From Bradyrhizobium sp. B124 (lineage in GTDB: Bacteria; Pseudomonadota; Alphaproteobacteria; Rhizobiales; Xanthobacteraceae): 64,000 nt of DNA. Numbering within the stretch: the first letter of the stretch is position 1; each line of letters begins with the position of its first letter. The position numbers were made by a program, and so were the translations under genes. This document shows positions 35,294 through 43,290 of this stretch, piece by piece. The stretch lies in contig NZ_CP152413.1 of the NCBI RefSeq assembly GCF_038967635.1, forward strand, positions 2,418,001 to 2,482,000. The letters run 5' to 3'. Below the pieces are notes generated by a model. The model worked only from the letters and a program-made list of their open reading frames with translations. It had not been told where the DNA came from and ran no database searches.

Positions 35294-36649
35294 TCAGTCT
35301 CGTCGCCGCGAGATGACGTAGGATTCGTCGTAAAACCACAGCCCGTTGTGTTTACGGAGAACCTCGCGTGTGGCCTCGAGAGCTCGTCCGTTTTCGGTCG
35401 TTTCAGTCAACCGCTCATCTTCGATCTGCGCGACATACACTGCTGCGTTCCAGGCGGCGAAGGCGGTCGAGGTTCCGATCGAGCCGGTCACCTCATTAGG
35501 CAGCGCTTCCATATCATATCGGAAGATCGAACGGTTATCGGCGTAGGCGTTGAAATTCAGCTCGCGGCCGGCCGAGCCCAACTCGTATTTCACCGCGCGC
35601 AGTATCTCATGACGGCTGACGGCGAAAGGATTTTCTCCGGGCCAGACGGCTTGAATGATTTCAAGTCCGGGATCGCTTCCGTGGGAGTGGATTCCTATCA
35701 GCCGCCCGCCGCCGCGCAGCGCGCGGGCCAGCGGCGCGATGATCCGCTTGGCGCGGAAATTCACCGAGGATTTGGCGCGATAGGGCTGCGAGGCGATCAC
35801 GAGGTCGAAATTGGCCTCGGTCCGGCCGGCGCGGGGAATGATGGAATCGAGCAGGAACCGGTGATCGTCCCGGTACAGCACCAGCGCCACCGGCCGCTCG
35901 TAGATCGGCATCGCATTGCCGGGGCTGAGGTTGGCCCGCCAGTTCTGCTCCAGGAATGGACCGAGTTCCGCGATCTGGGTCTCGAATTCGCCGGAGGAAG
36001 CGCCCCGCAAGGCCACCTCGTGCCAGATCATGCTGGCCGCCGCCGCCGAGTTCTTGGGCGTCAGCCAGGGCGCCTCGGCGTAATACATGTTGGTGAAAAC
36101 GAAGACGCTGGCCGGGTGCTCGAACAGGCGGTCCGGGACCTTGTCCAGAGTGAGGCGGACGTCCTCCAGGCTCAGTTCCTTGCCGGCGACGTAGAACGGC
36201 ATATGTGGGAAGCGGCCATGCATGGCACGCAGGACCCGCGCCAGCACGGTACCGTCGCCCATCCCGGCATCAAACACCCGCAAAGCCGGCGGCCGCGGGT
36301 GGATGGCGGCCAGTTCGAGCGCGACCCGGTCGGCGATCACCCGCTTCTCGCTGCAGGTGTGCACGAACAGCAGATAACGCTGGCGGTTCTCGAAGAAGCG
36401 GAAATTGCCCCTCGGATCGCGCTTTTCCGGCGGAACCACGAGGCCGCGCGGCGGCGCCACGCCGCCCGGCGTCGAGGTCGCAATGAACGCATTGATGCGG
36501 TCGAGCGTATCGATGGTGATGCGCTTGCCCTCGCGCAGCCGGTGCACCAGCTTGCCGTCGTTCACGGCACGGCGGCCGAACGTCGTCTCCGCCATGTCGG
36601 AGTGACGGCAGAAATCCGTGATCTGACTGAGGATTTCGTCGTTCTTCAT
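35294..36649 (-). CDS. HTH domain fused to a SAM-methyltransferase-fold domain, upstream of metK
   Basis: 451 residues from the ATG at 36647-36649; the frame is open 11 codons further. Residues ~1-55 form a helix-turn-helix-like unit (SQITDFCRHSDMAETTFGRR, then HRLREGKRITIDTLDRI) resembling the small HTH proteins found near metK in rhizobia. Residues ~120-330 look like a class I methyltransferase: motif I FDAGMGDGTVL at 126-136 and a motif IV-like FDLVIASQPYRAKSSV. The C-terminal ~120 residues are unassigned. Co-directional with metK and ahcY. It could be a SAM-responsive regulator of metK or a methyltransferase with a targeting domain; neither is proven. Its start region faces a repeat-rich operator-like spacer. 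Confidence 0.7.
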   Translation of the reverse strand: MKNDEILSQITDFCRHSDMAETTFGRRAVNDGKLVHRLREGKRITIDTLDRINAFIATSTPGGVAPPRGLVVPPEKRDPRGNFRFFENRQRYLLFVHTCSEKRVIADRVALELAAIHPRPPALRVFDAGMGDGTVLARVLRAMHGRFPHMPFYVAGKELSLEDVRLTLDKVPDRLFEHPASVFVFTNMYYAEAPWLTPKNSAAAASMIWHEVALRGASSGEFETQIAELGPFLEQNWRANLSPGNAMPIYERPVALVLYRDDHRFLLDSIIPRAGRTEANFDLVIASQPYRAKSSVNFRAKRIIAPLARALRGGGRLIGIHSHGSDPGLEIIQAVWPGENPFAVSRHEILRAVKYELGSAGRELNFNAYADNRSIFRYDMEALPNEVTGSIGTSTAFAAWNAAVYVAQIEDERLTETTENGRALEATREVLRKHNGLWFYDESYVISRRRD

Positions 36650-36660
36650 GGTGCCTGGGG

Positions 36661-36733
36661 TGGGCAGCGGCCAGTGGGACAAAAGTGGGCAGAGTTAGCG
36701 AGCGGCGAGGTCTTACCACCATTTTCCCACCAG
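36661..36733. promoter_or_regulatory. Operator-like GTGGG repeat region between the HTH-methyltransferase and caspase genes
   Basis: On the plus strand TGGG occurs at 36661, 36675 and 36686 with very similar flanks (tgggcag, agtgggac, agtgggcag). An inverted counterpart, accaccattttcccaccag, lies at 36715-36733. Each arm carries two GTGG units 11 bp apart, and the arms are mirror images about 25 bp apart. The repeats cover the presumed promoter of the minus-strand gene and lie about 100 bp before the plus-strand gene. Confidence 0.5.
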
Positions 36734-36833
36734 TTGAACCCCCCTCCACGGCCGATCACCAAACAGTCATGGATAGCCTCTTGGACCGCCTCGCCGCACC
36801 GACCACCGTGACGGCCCTACCCCTGGATGATCG

Positions 36834-38564
36834 ATGCGCCGCCTGCTCCTGATCCCCTGCCTGCTCGCGGCCATCCTGTGGTCGGCGCCCTGCTTCGCCC
36901 AGGCGCGCTCCCAGCTCGGCCCACTCTGCACGACCGACACCACGCCGGCCGACCAGATGATCGACGCCTGCACCAAGATCATCGCGTTGAAGGTGTTTTC
37001 CGGCGAGAAGCTCGCGACCATCTATTTCTGGCGCGCGGCGGGCTGGAACAAGAAAGGCAACTACGCCCAGGTGATCGCTGACGCCACCGAGGCGCTGCGC
37101 CTGAAGCCAAGCACTGCGGTCTACAATTTGCGTGGCTCGGCCTATTACGACAAGGGCGAGTACGACATCGCGATCGCCGACTTCAACGACGCGCTGCGCA
37201 TAGGGCCGCCGAGCGGCATCATCTTTCACAACCGCGGCAATGCCTATCGCGGCAAGGGCGATTACGCCAAGGCGATCGCCGACTACGACGCCGCGATCAA
37301 GGCCGGTCCGAAGTCGGCGTTCTCCTATCAGAACCGCGGCGCCTCGAAGCAGGCGCTCGGCGATCTCGACGGCGCGCTCGCCGACATCAACGAGGCCGTC
37401 AGGATCGACCCGTCGCTGCCGCAGCCGCTGATCAGCCGCGCCGTGATCTGGCGCGCCAAGGGCGACATCGCGCGCGCGATTGCGGATACCTCGGAAGCGA
37501 TCCGGCTCGCGAAGGCGAAGGCGCCCGCCAACATCATGACGCCGCCCGGCAGCGTCTTGATCTCGGCCTACACCCAGCGCGGCCTCGCCTATGAGGCCAA
37601 GGGCGATGCTGCGCACGCCAAAGAAGATTACGCCTCGGTGCTCGAGGGCCAGGCCTCCGATGCCGGCAGCAAGGCCAACCAGGCCACCGCCAAGGTGCGG
37701 CTCGCACTGCTCAAGGAAGCCGATGCAGCCCCGCGCAAGACCGCGGCGGCGCCTGCCGCCGAAAGCAGCCCTGCGCCCGCACCACCGGCGCCCGCGGCAG
37801 CAGCTCCGGCCGCACCCGCGGCACGCGTGCGGGCCGCAGCAACCGGCCGGCGCGTCGCGCTGGTGATCGGCAACGGCGCCTATGCGCATGTGAAGGCGCT
37901 GCCCAATCCACCGAACGATGCCCGCGCCATCGCCAAGAGCCTGCGCGACATCGGCTTCACCGTCTCGGAAGGTCTCGATCTCGATCGCGACGCGATGCAA
38001 ACGACGATCCATGACTTCCTGCGCGAGGCGGCGCGGTCGCAGATCGCCGTGGTCTACTACGCCGGTCACGGCGTGCAGGTCGACGGCCGCAACTACCTCG
38101 TGCCGGTCGATATCGAGTTCAAGGCCGGCGGCCGCATGACCGACGCGATGGTCGACATGGACACCATCATGGCCGGCCTCGACGATCAGATCCGCACCAA
38201 CATTTTGATCCTCGATGCCTGCCGCAACAATCCGATGGCGCCACAGGTGGCATCAACAGGCCCGAGCCGCGGCATCGAAGCCGGCTCAGGCCTTGCCGCG
38301 CCCGCCTCGCTCGGATCAGGCTCGACGCTTGGCGCCGGCACGCTGATCGCGTTCGCGACCGCGCCGGGCCAGGTCGCGCTCGACGGCGAAGGCGCCAACA
38401 GCCCGTTCTCGGCGGCGCTGTCGCGCCATGTCGGCACGCCCGGCCTCGAGGTGCAGCAGATGCTGACGCGGGTCCGCGCCGAAGTCGTCGCCGCGACCAA
38501 GGGCAAGCAGGTGCCGTGGTCGAACTCCTCGCTGCTCGGCGAGGTCTATCTAGCGGAGCAGTGA
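36834..38564 (+). CDS. Exported TPR-caspase (orthocaspase/peptidase C14 family) protein
   Basis: 576 residues. A signal peptide (MRRLLLIPCLLAAILWSAPC..., cleavage near residue 22) precedes about five tetratricopeptide repeats (residues ~60-270; TAVYNLRGSAYYDKGEYDIA is typical). A Pro/Ala linker (~295-335) leads to a caspase p20 domain from about residue 340 (RVALVIGNGAYAHVKALPNP). The catalytic dyad is visible: His412 in YYAGHG and Cys463 in LDACRNNP. FATAPGQVALDGEGANSPFS follows as in bacterial homologues. It is a putative periplasmic cysteine endopeptidase preferring Arg/Lys or Asp; the TPRs would recruit partners. Substrate unknown. Divergent from the HTH-methyltransferase gene. Confidence 0.88.
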   Translation: MRRLLLIPCLLAAILWSAPCFAQARSQLGPLCTTDTTPADQMIDACTKIIALKVFSGEKLATIYFWRAAGWNKKGNYAQVIADATEALRLKPSTAVYNLRGSAYYDKGEYDIAIADFNDALRIGPPSGIIFHNRGNAYRGKGDYAKAIADYDAAIKAGPKSAFSYQNRGASKQALGDLDGALADINEAVRIDPSLPQPLISRAVIWRAKGDIARAIADTSEAIRLAKAKAPANIMTPPGSVLISAYTQRGLAYEAKGDAAHAKEDYASVLEGQASDAGSKANQATAKVRLALLKEADAAPRKTAAAPAAESSPAPAPPAPAAAAPAAPAARVRAAATGRRVALVIGNGAYAHVKALPNPPNDARAIAKSLRDIGFTVSEGLDLDRDAMQTTIHDFLREAARSQIAVVYYAGHGVQVDGRNYLVPVDIEFKAGGRMTDAMVDMDTIMAGLDDQIRTNILILDACRNNPMAPQVASTGPSRGIEAGSGLAAPASLGSGSTLGAGTLIAFATAPGQVALDGEGANSPFSAALSRHVGTPGLEVQQMLTRVRAEVVAATKGKQVPWSNSSLLGEVYLAEQ

Positions 38565-38580
38565 AACAGAGCTCTCTCCC

Positions 38581-38665
38581 CGTCATTGCGAGCGAAGCGA
38601 AGCAATCCATACCTCCACAACTGGAAAGATGGATTGCTTCGTCGCTAGCGCTCCTCGCAATGACG
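38581..38665. repeat. REP-like palindrome, cgtcattgcg type, copy 1
   Basis: The element runs from cgtcattgcg to cgcaatgacg, with inner arms gaagcaatccat and atggattgcttc. The same type recurs at 47837-47919. It lies between the convergent caspase and MetE-type genes. Confidence 0.75.
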
Positions 38666-38682
38666 CGAGGATACGACGGGAG

Positions 38683-39801
38683 TTACTTCCCCCACACCTC
38701 GTTCGCGACCTCGACCGCGAGCCGCAGCTTGGCCCACTGCTCTTCCTCGGAGAGGATGTTGCCCTCCTCGGTCGAGGCGAAGCCGCATTGCGGCGACAGA
38801 GCAAGCTGCTCGATCGGGGCGAACTTCGATGCCTCCTCCAGCCGCCGCTTGATGTCGTCCTTCTTCTCGAGCTCGCCGAACTTCGAGGTGATGACGCCGA
38901 CCACAACGACCTTGTTGCCCTTGGGGAGGAAGCGCAGCGGCTCGAAGCCGCCGGCACGATCGGAATCATATTCGAGGAAGTAGCCGTCGTAATTGGTGCC
39001 GGCCAGCATGGTCTCGGCGACCGGCTCGTAGCCACCGGAGGAAATCCAGGTCGAACGGAAATTGCCACGGCAGACATGCGTCGTGATCACCATGTCGGAC
39101 GGACGATCGGCGATCGCGTAGTTGATGACGCGGGCATAGATCTCCTGCAGGCCATCGGGATTGTCGCCGCGGTCGCGCGACTTCTGCAATTCCTCCTGCG
39201 AGCACAGATAGGCCCACACCGTGTCGTCGAATTGCAGGTAACGGCAACCGGCGTCGTAGAACGCCTTCACCGCCTTGCGATAGGTCTTGCCGAGGTCCTG
39301 GTAGAACTCCTCAAGGTCCGGATAGACCTCCTTCGAGATCAGCTTGCGGCCGCCGCGGAAGTGCAGCACCGCCGGCGACGGGATCGTCATCTTCGGGGTG
39401 ACATGCGCCTGGTCGGCGTACTTCTTCAGGAACCTGAAGTGATCGAGCATCGGGTGATGATCGGAGAAGTCGAGCTTGCCGATCACCCGGATGGCGTCGT
39501 GCCGGGTCTGCACGCCCGCGAACTGGATGCCCATGTCGGGGTGGAACAGCTCGCAGCCGGTCAGATGGCTGAGGAAATCGAAGTGCCACCAGGAGCGGCG
39601 GAACTCGCCGTCGGTCGCAAGCTTCAGGCCGACCGAGGCCTGCTTGTGCACGACCTTCTCGATCTCCATGTCCTCGATCTTGCACAGCTCGTCGGCCGAG
39701 ATCTCGCCCTTCTCCAGCCTGGCGCGAGCTTCCTTGATCTTCGGCGGACGCAACAGGCTGCCGACCTCGTCGGCGCGGAACGGTGGCTTGGTTCGCTGCA
39801 T
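38683..39801 (-). CDS. Cobalamin-independent methionine synthase-like protein (short MetE C-terminal-domain type)
   Basis: 372 residues, the catalytic barrel only; full MetE is about 750. Zinc ligands of the MetE family can be placed: H and C in TTHVCRGNF, Glu in YFLEYDSDRAGGFEPL and Cys in LSPQCGFAS. FRADEVGSLLRPP at the N-terminus is typical of the YxjG/YxjH-like group. Such short enzymes methylate homocysteine with methyl donors other than the usual polyglutamyl folate, or act on other thiols; the donor is unknown. It follows livF by 19 bp on the same strand, so it may be the last gene of that transport operon. It also lies near metK/ahcY. Confidence 0.85.
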   Translation of the reverse strand: MQRTKPPFRADEVGSLLRPPKIKEARARLEKGEISADELCKIEDMEIEKVVHKQASVGLKLATDGEFRRSWWHFDFLSHLTGCELFHPDMGIQFAGVQTRHDAIRVIGKLDFSDHHPMLDHFRFLKKYADQAHVTPKMTIPSPAVLHFRGGRKLISKEVYPDLEEFYQDLGKTYRKAVKAFYDAGCRYLQFDDTVWAYLCSQEELQKSRDRGDNPDGLQEIYARVINYAIADRPSDMVITTHVCRGNFRSTWISSGGYEPVAETMLAGTNYDGYFLEYDSDRAGGFEPLRFLPKGNKVVVVGVITSKFGELEKKDDIKRRLEEASKFAPIEQLALSPQCGFASTEEGNILSEEEQWAKLRLAVEVANEVWGK

Positions 39802-39820
39802 GGTGAACTCCCTGAGGGCG

Positions 39821-40537
39821 TCAGTGTTTTTTGGTCCCAGCGACGCCGAGATGGCGCTCGAGGACGGAGGGATCGGCCTTCAGCGCGCTGCTTGCGGCAT
39901 CGTGCACGATCGTTCCGCGTTCCAATATCACAACGCGGTCGGCGAGCCCGAGAATCTTTTGTGCATTCTGCTCGACGATGATCGAACAGATGCCACCCGA
40001 GCGCGTGATGGTTCCGATCGCCTTTAACAATTCCTCAACGATGATCGGCGCGAGGCCTTCGGTCGGCTCGTCGAGCAGCAGCACTTTCGGGTTCAAGGTC
40101 AGCGCGCGACCGATCGCCAGCATCTGCTGCTCGCCACCCGACAGCTGGTTGCCGAAATTGCCGCGCCGCTCCTTCAGCCGCGGAAACATCTCGTACACCC
40201 GCTCGACCGTCCACGGACCGGGCTGCGCCACCGCGGTCATGTTCTCCTCCACCGTCAGCGAGCGGAAGATGTTGCGCTCCTGCGGCACCCAGCCGATCCC
40301 GGCGCGGGCGCGCTGGTCGGGCCGCAGTGCCGTGATGTCCTCGCCCGCAAGCGCGACGCTGCCACTGAGGCGCCTGACGATGCCGACGATCGAATTGATC
40401 AGCGTGGTCTTGCCAGTGCCGTTGCGGCCGAGCAGCGCGAGCACCTGGCCCTCGGCGAGCGCCAGCGACATGTCGGGCAGCACCACCGCCTCGCCATATC
40501 CGGCGCGCAAGCCCTTGATGGAGAGCAGGTCAGACAT
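39821..40537 (-). CDS. livF: ABC transporter ATP-binding protein LivF-type (system 1)
   Basis: 238 residues, the LivF size. Walker A LLGRNGTGKTTLIN, signature LSGGEQQMLAIGRAL and Walker B KVLLLDEPTEGLAP are all intact, with VEQNAQKILGLADR in the switch region. It is one of two ATPases energising a branched-chain amino acid/amide-type importer. Its start overlaps the livG stop by 8 bp. Substrate specificity rests with the binding protein at 43291-44472. Confidence 0.93.
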   Translation of the reverse strand: MSDLLSIKGLRAGYGEAVVLPDMSLALAEGQVLALLGRNGTGKTTLINSIVGIVRRLSGSVALAGEDITALRPDQRARAGIGWVPQERNIFRSLTVEENMTAVAQPGPWTVERVYEMFPRLKERRGNFGNQLSGGEQQMLAIGRALTLNPKVLLLDEPTEGLAPIIVEELLKAIGTITRSGGICSIIVEQNAQKILGLADRVVILERGTIVHDAASSALKADPSVLERHLGVAGTKKH

Positions 40538-41282
40538 CGGCCGCCTCGCCGAGATAGACCGCCCTCACCTGCGGATCGCGCGCGACGTCGTCGGGCGCGC
40601 CTTCAGTGAGCAAGCCGCCATTGACCAGCACCGAGATGCGGTCGGCGAAGGAGAACACCAGATCCATGTCGTGCTCGATCAGCAGCACGGTGACGTCGCG
40701 CGGCAATGCCGCGACCGCCGCCAGGATATCATGGCGCTCGCTTTCGGGTACGCCGGCGGCGGGCTCATCGAGCAGCAGCACCCGCGGCCTGGCGGCGATT
40801 GCGACCGCGATCTCGAGCAGGCGCTGCTTACCGTAGGGCAATGTCGAGGTGAGCTCGGTCATCACGTCGAGCAGATGGAAGCGCGACAGTATCTCGGCGA
40901 TCTCGGCATTGACGTCGCTACGCGTTCCCATCCGCCGCCACCAGTCGCCGCCGCGGCCCATCCGTTCGGAGACCGCAAGCCCGATGGTTTCGAGCGGGGT
41001 CAAATCGGCATAGAGCTGGTTGATCTGGAAGGTGCGCGATAGCCCACGCAGCACCCGCTTGTGCACGGAGAGGCCGGTGATGTCGCTGCCTTCGAGCAGG
41101 ATTTGTCCGCGGTTCGGCGTCAGCACGCCGGTGAGCTGATTGATGACGGTGGTCTTGCCGGCGCCGTTCGGTCCGATCAGCGCGTGGCGGGCGCCCTGCA
41201 TCACCTTCAGCGAGAGGTCGCGGGTGACGCGAAGCCCGCCGAAGGATTTCTCGAGGCCCCGGGTTTCAAGCGCGATCGTCAT
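40530..41282 (-). CDS. livG: ABC transporter ATP-binding protein LivG-type (system 1)
   Basis: 250 residues. It has Walker A LIGPNGAGKTTVINQLTG, the LivG-typical GLSRTFQINQLYADLTPLE, PYGKQRLLEIAVAIA as the degenerate signature, and Walker B VLLLDEPAAGV. It overlaps livM by 4 bp and livF by 8 bp, so the ATPase pair is translationally coupled to the permease. Confidence 0.93.
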   Translation of the reverse strand: MTIALETRGLEKSFGGLRVTRDLSLKVMQGARHALIGPNGAGKTTVINQLTGVLTPNRGQILLEGSDITGLSVHKRVLRGLSRTFQINQLYADLTPLETIGLAVSERMGRGGDWWRRMGTRSDVNAEIAEILSRFHLLDVMTELTSTLPYGKQRLLEIAVAIAARPRVLLLDEPAAGVPESERHDILAAVAALPRDVTVLLIEHDMDLVFSFADRISVLVNGGLLTEGAPDDVARDPQVRAVYLGEAADV

Positions 41283-42310
41283 GGCGCGTCGCCCTCGGGC
41301 ATGGCAACGGCGGCCTTGCGACCGGCGACCTGGCGGATGATCAGGTTCGGCACGAACAGCACCCAGCGGTGGATGCGCGCGCGGCCGACCATCACGATCA
41401 CGACCAGCACGAGGCCGATCCAGAACAGCCAGTATTGCGGGGTGATGCTCTGAAACAGCTCCTGCAGCATCTTGAACACGACGGCGCCGATCAGGCCGCC
41501 ATAGAGATAGCCGGTGCCGCCGATCACGAGCACCAGCATCAAATCGGCGGAGCGCTCGAAGGAAAACACGTCGAGCGAGGCCAGCGCCGTGGTCTGGGTG
41601 AACAGCGCGCCGGCGATCCCGGCATAGAAGGCAGCAAGCGTATAGATCGCGATCAGGCGGCGGTTGACGGGTATGCCGATTGCGGCCGCGCGCAGCGGAT
41701 TGTTCCTGATCGCGCGCAGCGAAAGGCCGAACGGCGAATGCACCACGCGACGGGCAAACAGGAACAGGACGAACAGCACGATCAGCGAGTAGAACAATCC
41801 GGTCTTGCCGAACATGTCGAAGGCAAACAGTCCGAGGATCGGCTGCATCTCGATGCCCTGCAGGCCGTCGGTGCCGCCGGTGATGTCCGAGAAGCGTTCG
41901 GCGAGCGCTTCCAGCAGCAGCGCGATGCCGAGCGTTACCATCAGCCGGGTCAGGTCGACGCCGCGGATGACGAGGAAGCTGGTCAGGAAGCCGAGCACCG
42001 CCGCAACGAGGCCGGCGGCGACCAGCGCGATGACGGGCTCGTTGATGATGCCGTGCAGCGCCAGCAGCCCGGCCGAATAGGCGCCGACGCCGAAGAACGC
42101 TGCATGGCCGAGCGAGACGATGCCGGCATAGCCGAGGATCAGGTCGAGCGAGAGCGCGAACAGGCCGAGCCGCACAATGTCGGTCATGATCAGATAGCGC
42201 GACGGGAACAGGAACGCGCAGGCGAGCGCCAGCACCCAGAACGCGACCTCGCTGATCCGCCAGCGCGCGCTGGCCATCGCGTGGGTGGAGACGTCGGACA
42301 GCGCGGTCAT
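41279..42310 (-). CDS. livM: ABC transporter permease LivM-type (system 1)
   Basis: 343 residues with eight to ten hydrophobic segments. Family motifs GYAGIVSLGHAAFFGVGAYS and IGIPVNRRLIAIYTLAAFYAG are present; the latter contains the cytoplasmic coupling helix. The C-terminus carries a short basic tail. It overlaps livG by 4 bp, and livH ends 7 bp upstream of its start. Confidence 0.92.
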   Translation of the reverse strand: MTALSDVSTHAMASARWRISEVAFWVLALACAFLFPSRYLIMTDIVRLGLFALSLDLILGYAGIVSLGHAAFFGVGAYSAGLLALHGIINEPVIALVAAGLVAAVLGFLTSFLVIRGVDLTRLMVTLGIALLLEALAERFSDITGGTDGLQGIEMQPILGLFAFDMFGKTGLFYSLIVLFVLFLFARRVVHSPFGLSLRAIRNNPLRAAAIGIPVNRRLIAIYTLAAFYAGIAGALFTQTTALASLDVFSFERSADLMLVLVIGGTGYLYGGLIGAVVFKMLQELFQSITPQYWLFWIGLVLVVIVMVGRARIHRWVLFVPNLIIRQVAGRKAAVAMPEGDAP

Positions 42311-42317
42311 ACCCGCC

Positions 42318-43187
42318 TCACCGCGCCGCGGTGCGGCCGAACAGGCCGTTCGGGCGCCAGAGCAGGATCACGATCATCACGGTGTAGATCACGAAGGGGC
42401 CGACCTTGGGCACGTAATATTTGCCGGCGACGTCGGCGATGCCGAGCAGCAGCGATGCCAGGAACGGTCCGGTGATCGAGGAAGAGCCGCCGACGGTGAC
42501 GACGATCAGGAAGTAGATCATGAATTTGAGCGGGAAGTACGGATCGAGCCCGAGGATCTCCGCGCTCAGCGCGCCGCCGAGCCCGGCGAGGCCGCAGCCG
42601 AAGGCAAAGGTGAAGGCGAACACCTGCGGCACGTTGATGCCGAGCCCGATCGCGGCGCGCGGATCGTCGACCGCGGCGCGCAGGCGGCTGCCGAACCGTG
42701 TCTTGGCGAGGATCAGCTGCAGCGCCAGCGTCAGCAGGCCGCAGATCACGACGATCATCAGCCGGTAACGCCCGATGCCGACGCCGAACAGGTCGATCTG
42801 GCCTTCCAGCGCCGCCGGCAATTTGATGAAGACCCGCGACGATCCCATGATGTAGTCGACCGCCGCGACCGACATGAACACCAAACCGATCGAGAACAGC
42901 ACCTGATCGAGATGGCTGCGGGCATAGAGATGGCGGTACAGCATGCGCTCCAGCGCAACGCCGATCGCGGCACTCCCGACAAAGGCGAGCGGCAGGGCTG
43001 CGAAGAACGGCCAGCCGGAATTGTTGACCAGCACGGCGCAGATATAGCCGCCGGCCATGGCAAAGGCGCCGTGCGCGAGGTTGACGAAGTTCATCAGCCC
43101 GAGTGTCACCGCAAGCCCGCAGGCCAGCACGAACAGCAGCATGCCGTAGGCGACGCCGTCGAACAAGTTGGTGAGGATAGAGGCCAT
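42318..43187 (-). CDS. livH: ABC transporter permease LivH-type (system 1)
   Basis: 289 residues with about eight hydrophobic segments. LFDGVAYGMLLFVLACGLAV opens the protein and MNFVNLAHGAFAMAGGYI is the LivH signature. SRLRAAVDDPRAAIGLGINV marks the coupling loop. It heads the permease/ATPase genes, separated from the upstream binding-protein gene by 103 bp that contain a perfect 12-bp hairpin. Confidence 0.92.
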   Translation of the reverse strand: MASILTNLFDGVAYGMLLFVLACGLAVTLGLMNFVNLAHGAFAMAGGYICAVLVNNSGWPFFAALPLAFVGSAAIGVALERMLYRHLYARSHLDQVLFSIGLVFMSVAAVDYIMGSSRVFIKLPAALEGQIDLFGVGIGRYRLMIVVICGLLTLALQLILAKTRFGSRLRAAVDDPRAAIGLGINVPQVFAFTFAFGCGLAGLGGALSAEILGLDPYFPLKFMIYFLIVVTVGGSSSITGPFLASLLLGIADVAGKYYVPKVGPFVIYTVMIVILLWRPNGLFGRTAAR

Positions 43188-43235
43188 GAAGTCAGCTTAA
43201 CCGAGAGGACGCAAACGACACCACGTCAACTGGAT

Positions 43236-43265
43236 CGTCATGGCCGGCTGGTCCCGGCCATGACG
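43236..43265. repeat. Perfect hairpin (REP-like) inside liv operon 1
   Basis: cgtcatggccgg (43236-43247) pairs exactly with ccggccatgacg (43254-43265) around 6 nt. It lies between the binding-protein stop and livH. Such elements between binding-protein and permease genes often stabilise the upstream mRNA, giving excess binding protein. Confidence 0.7.
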
Positions 43266-43290
43266 TGGAGGAAGGCGGCGCTTTCGCGCG

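Noticed and set aside
36671..36691. MraZ-type box (repeated TGGGN)
   Set aside because: MraZ boxes have a 10-bp period and occur before mraZ/ftsL. Here the period is 11 bp, the repeats are inverted across the spacer, and no division genes are near.
36756..38069. Long minus-strand frame opposite the TPR-caspase gene
   Set aside because: The caspase frame has a signal peptide, repeats and a catalytic dyad; the opposite frame has none of these.
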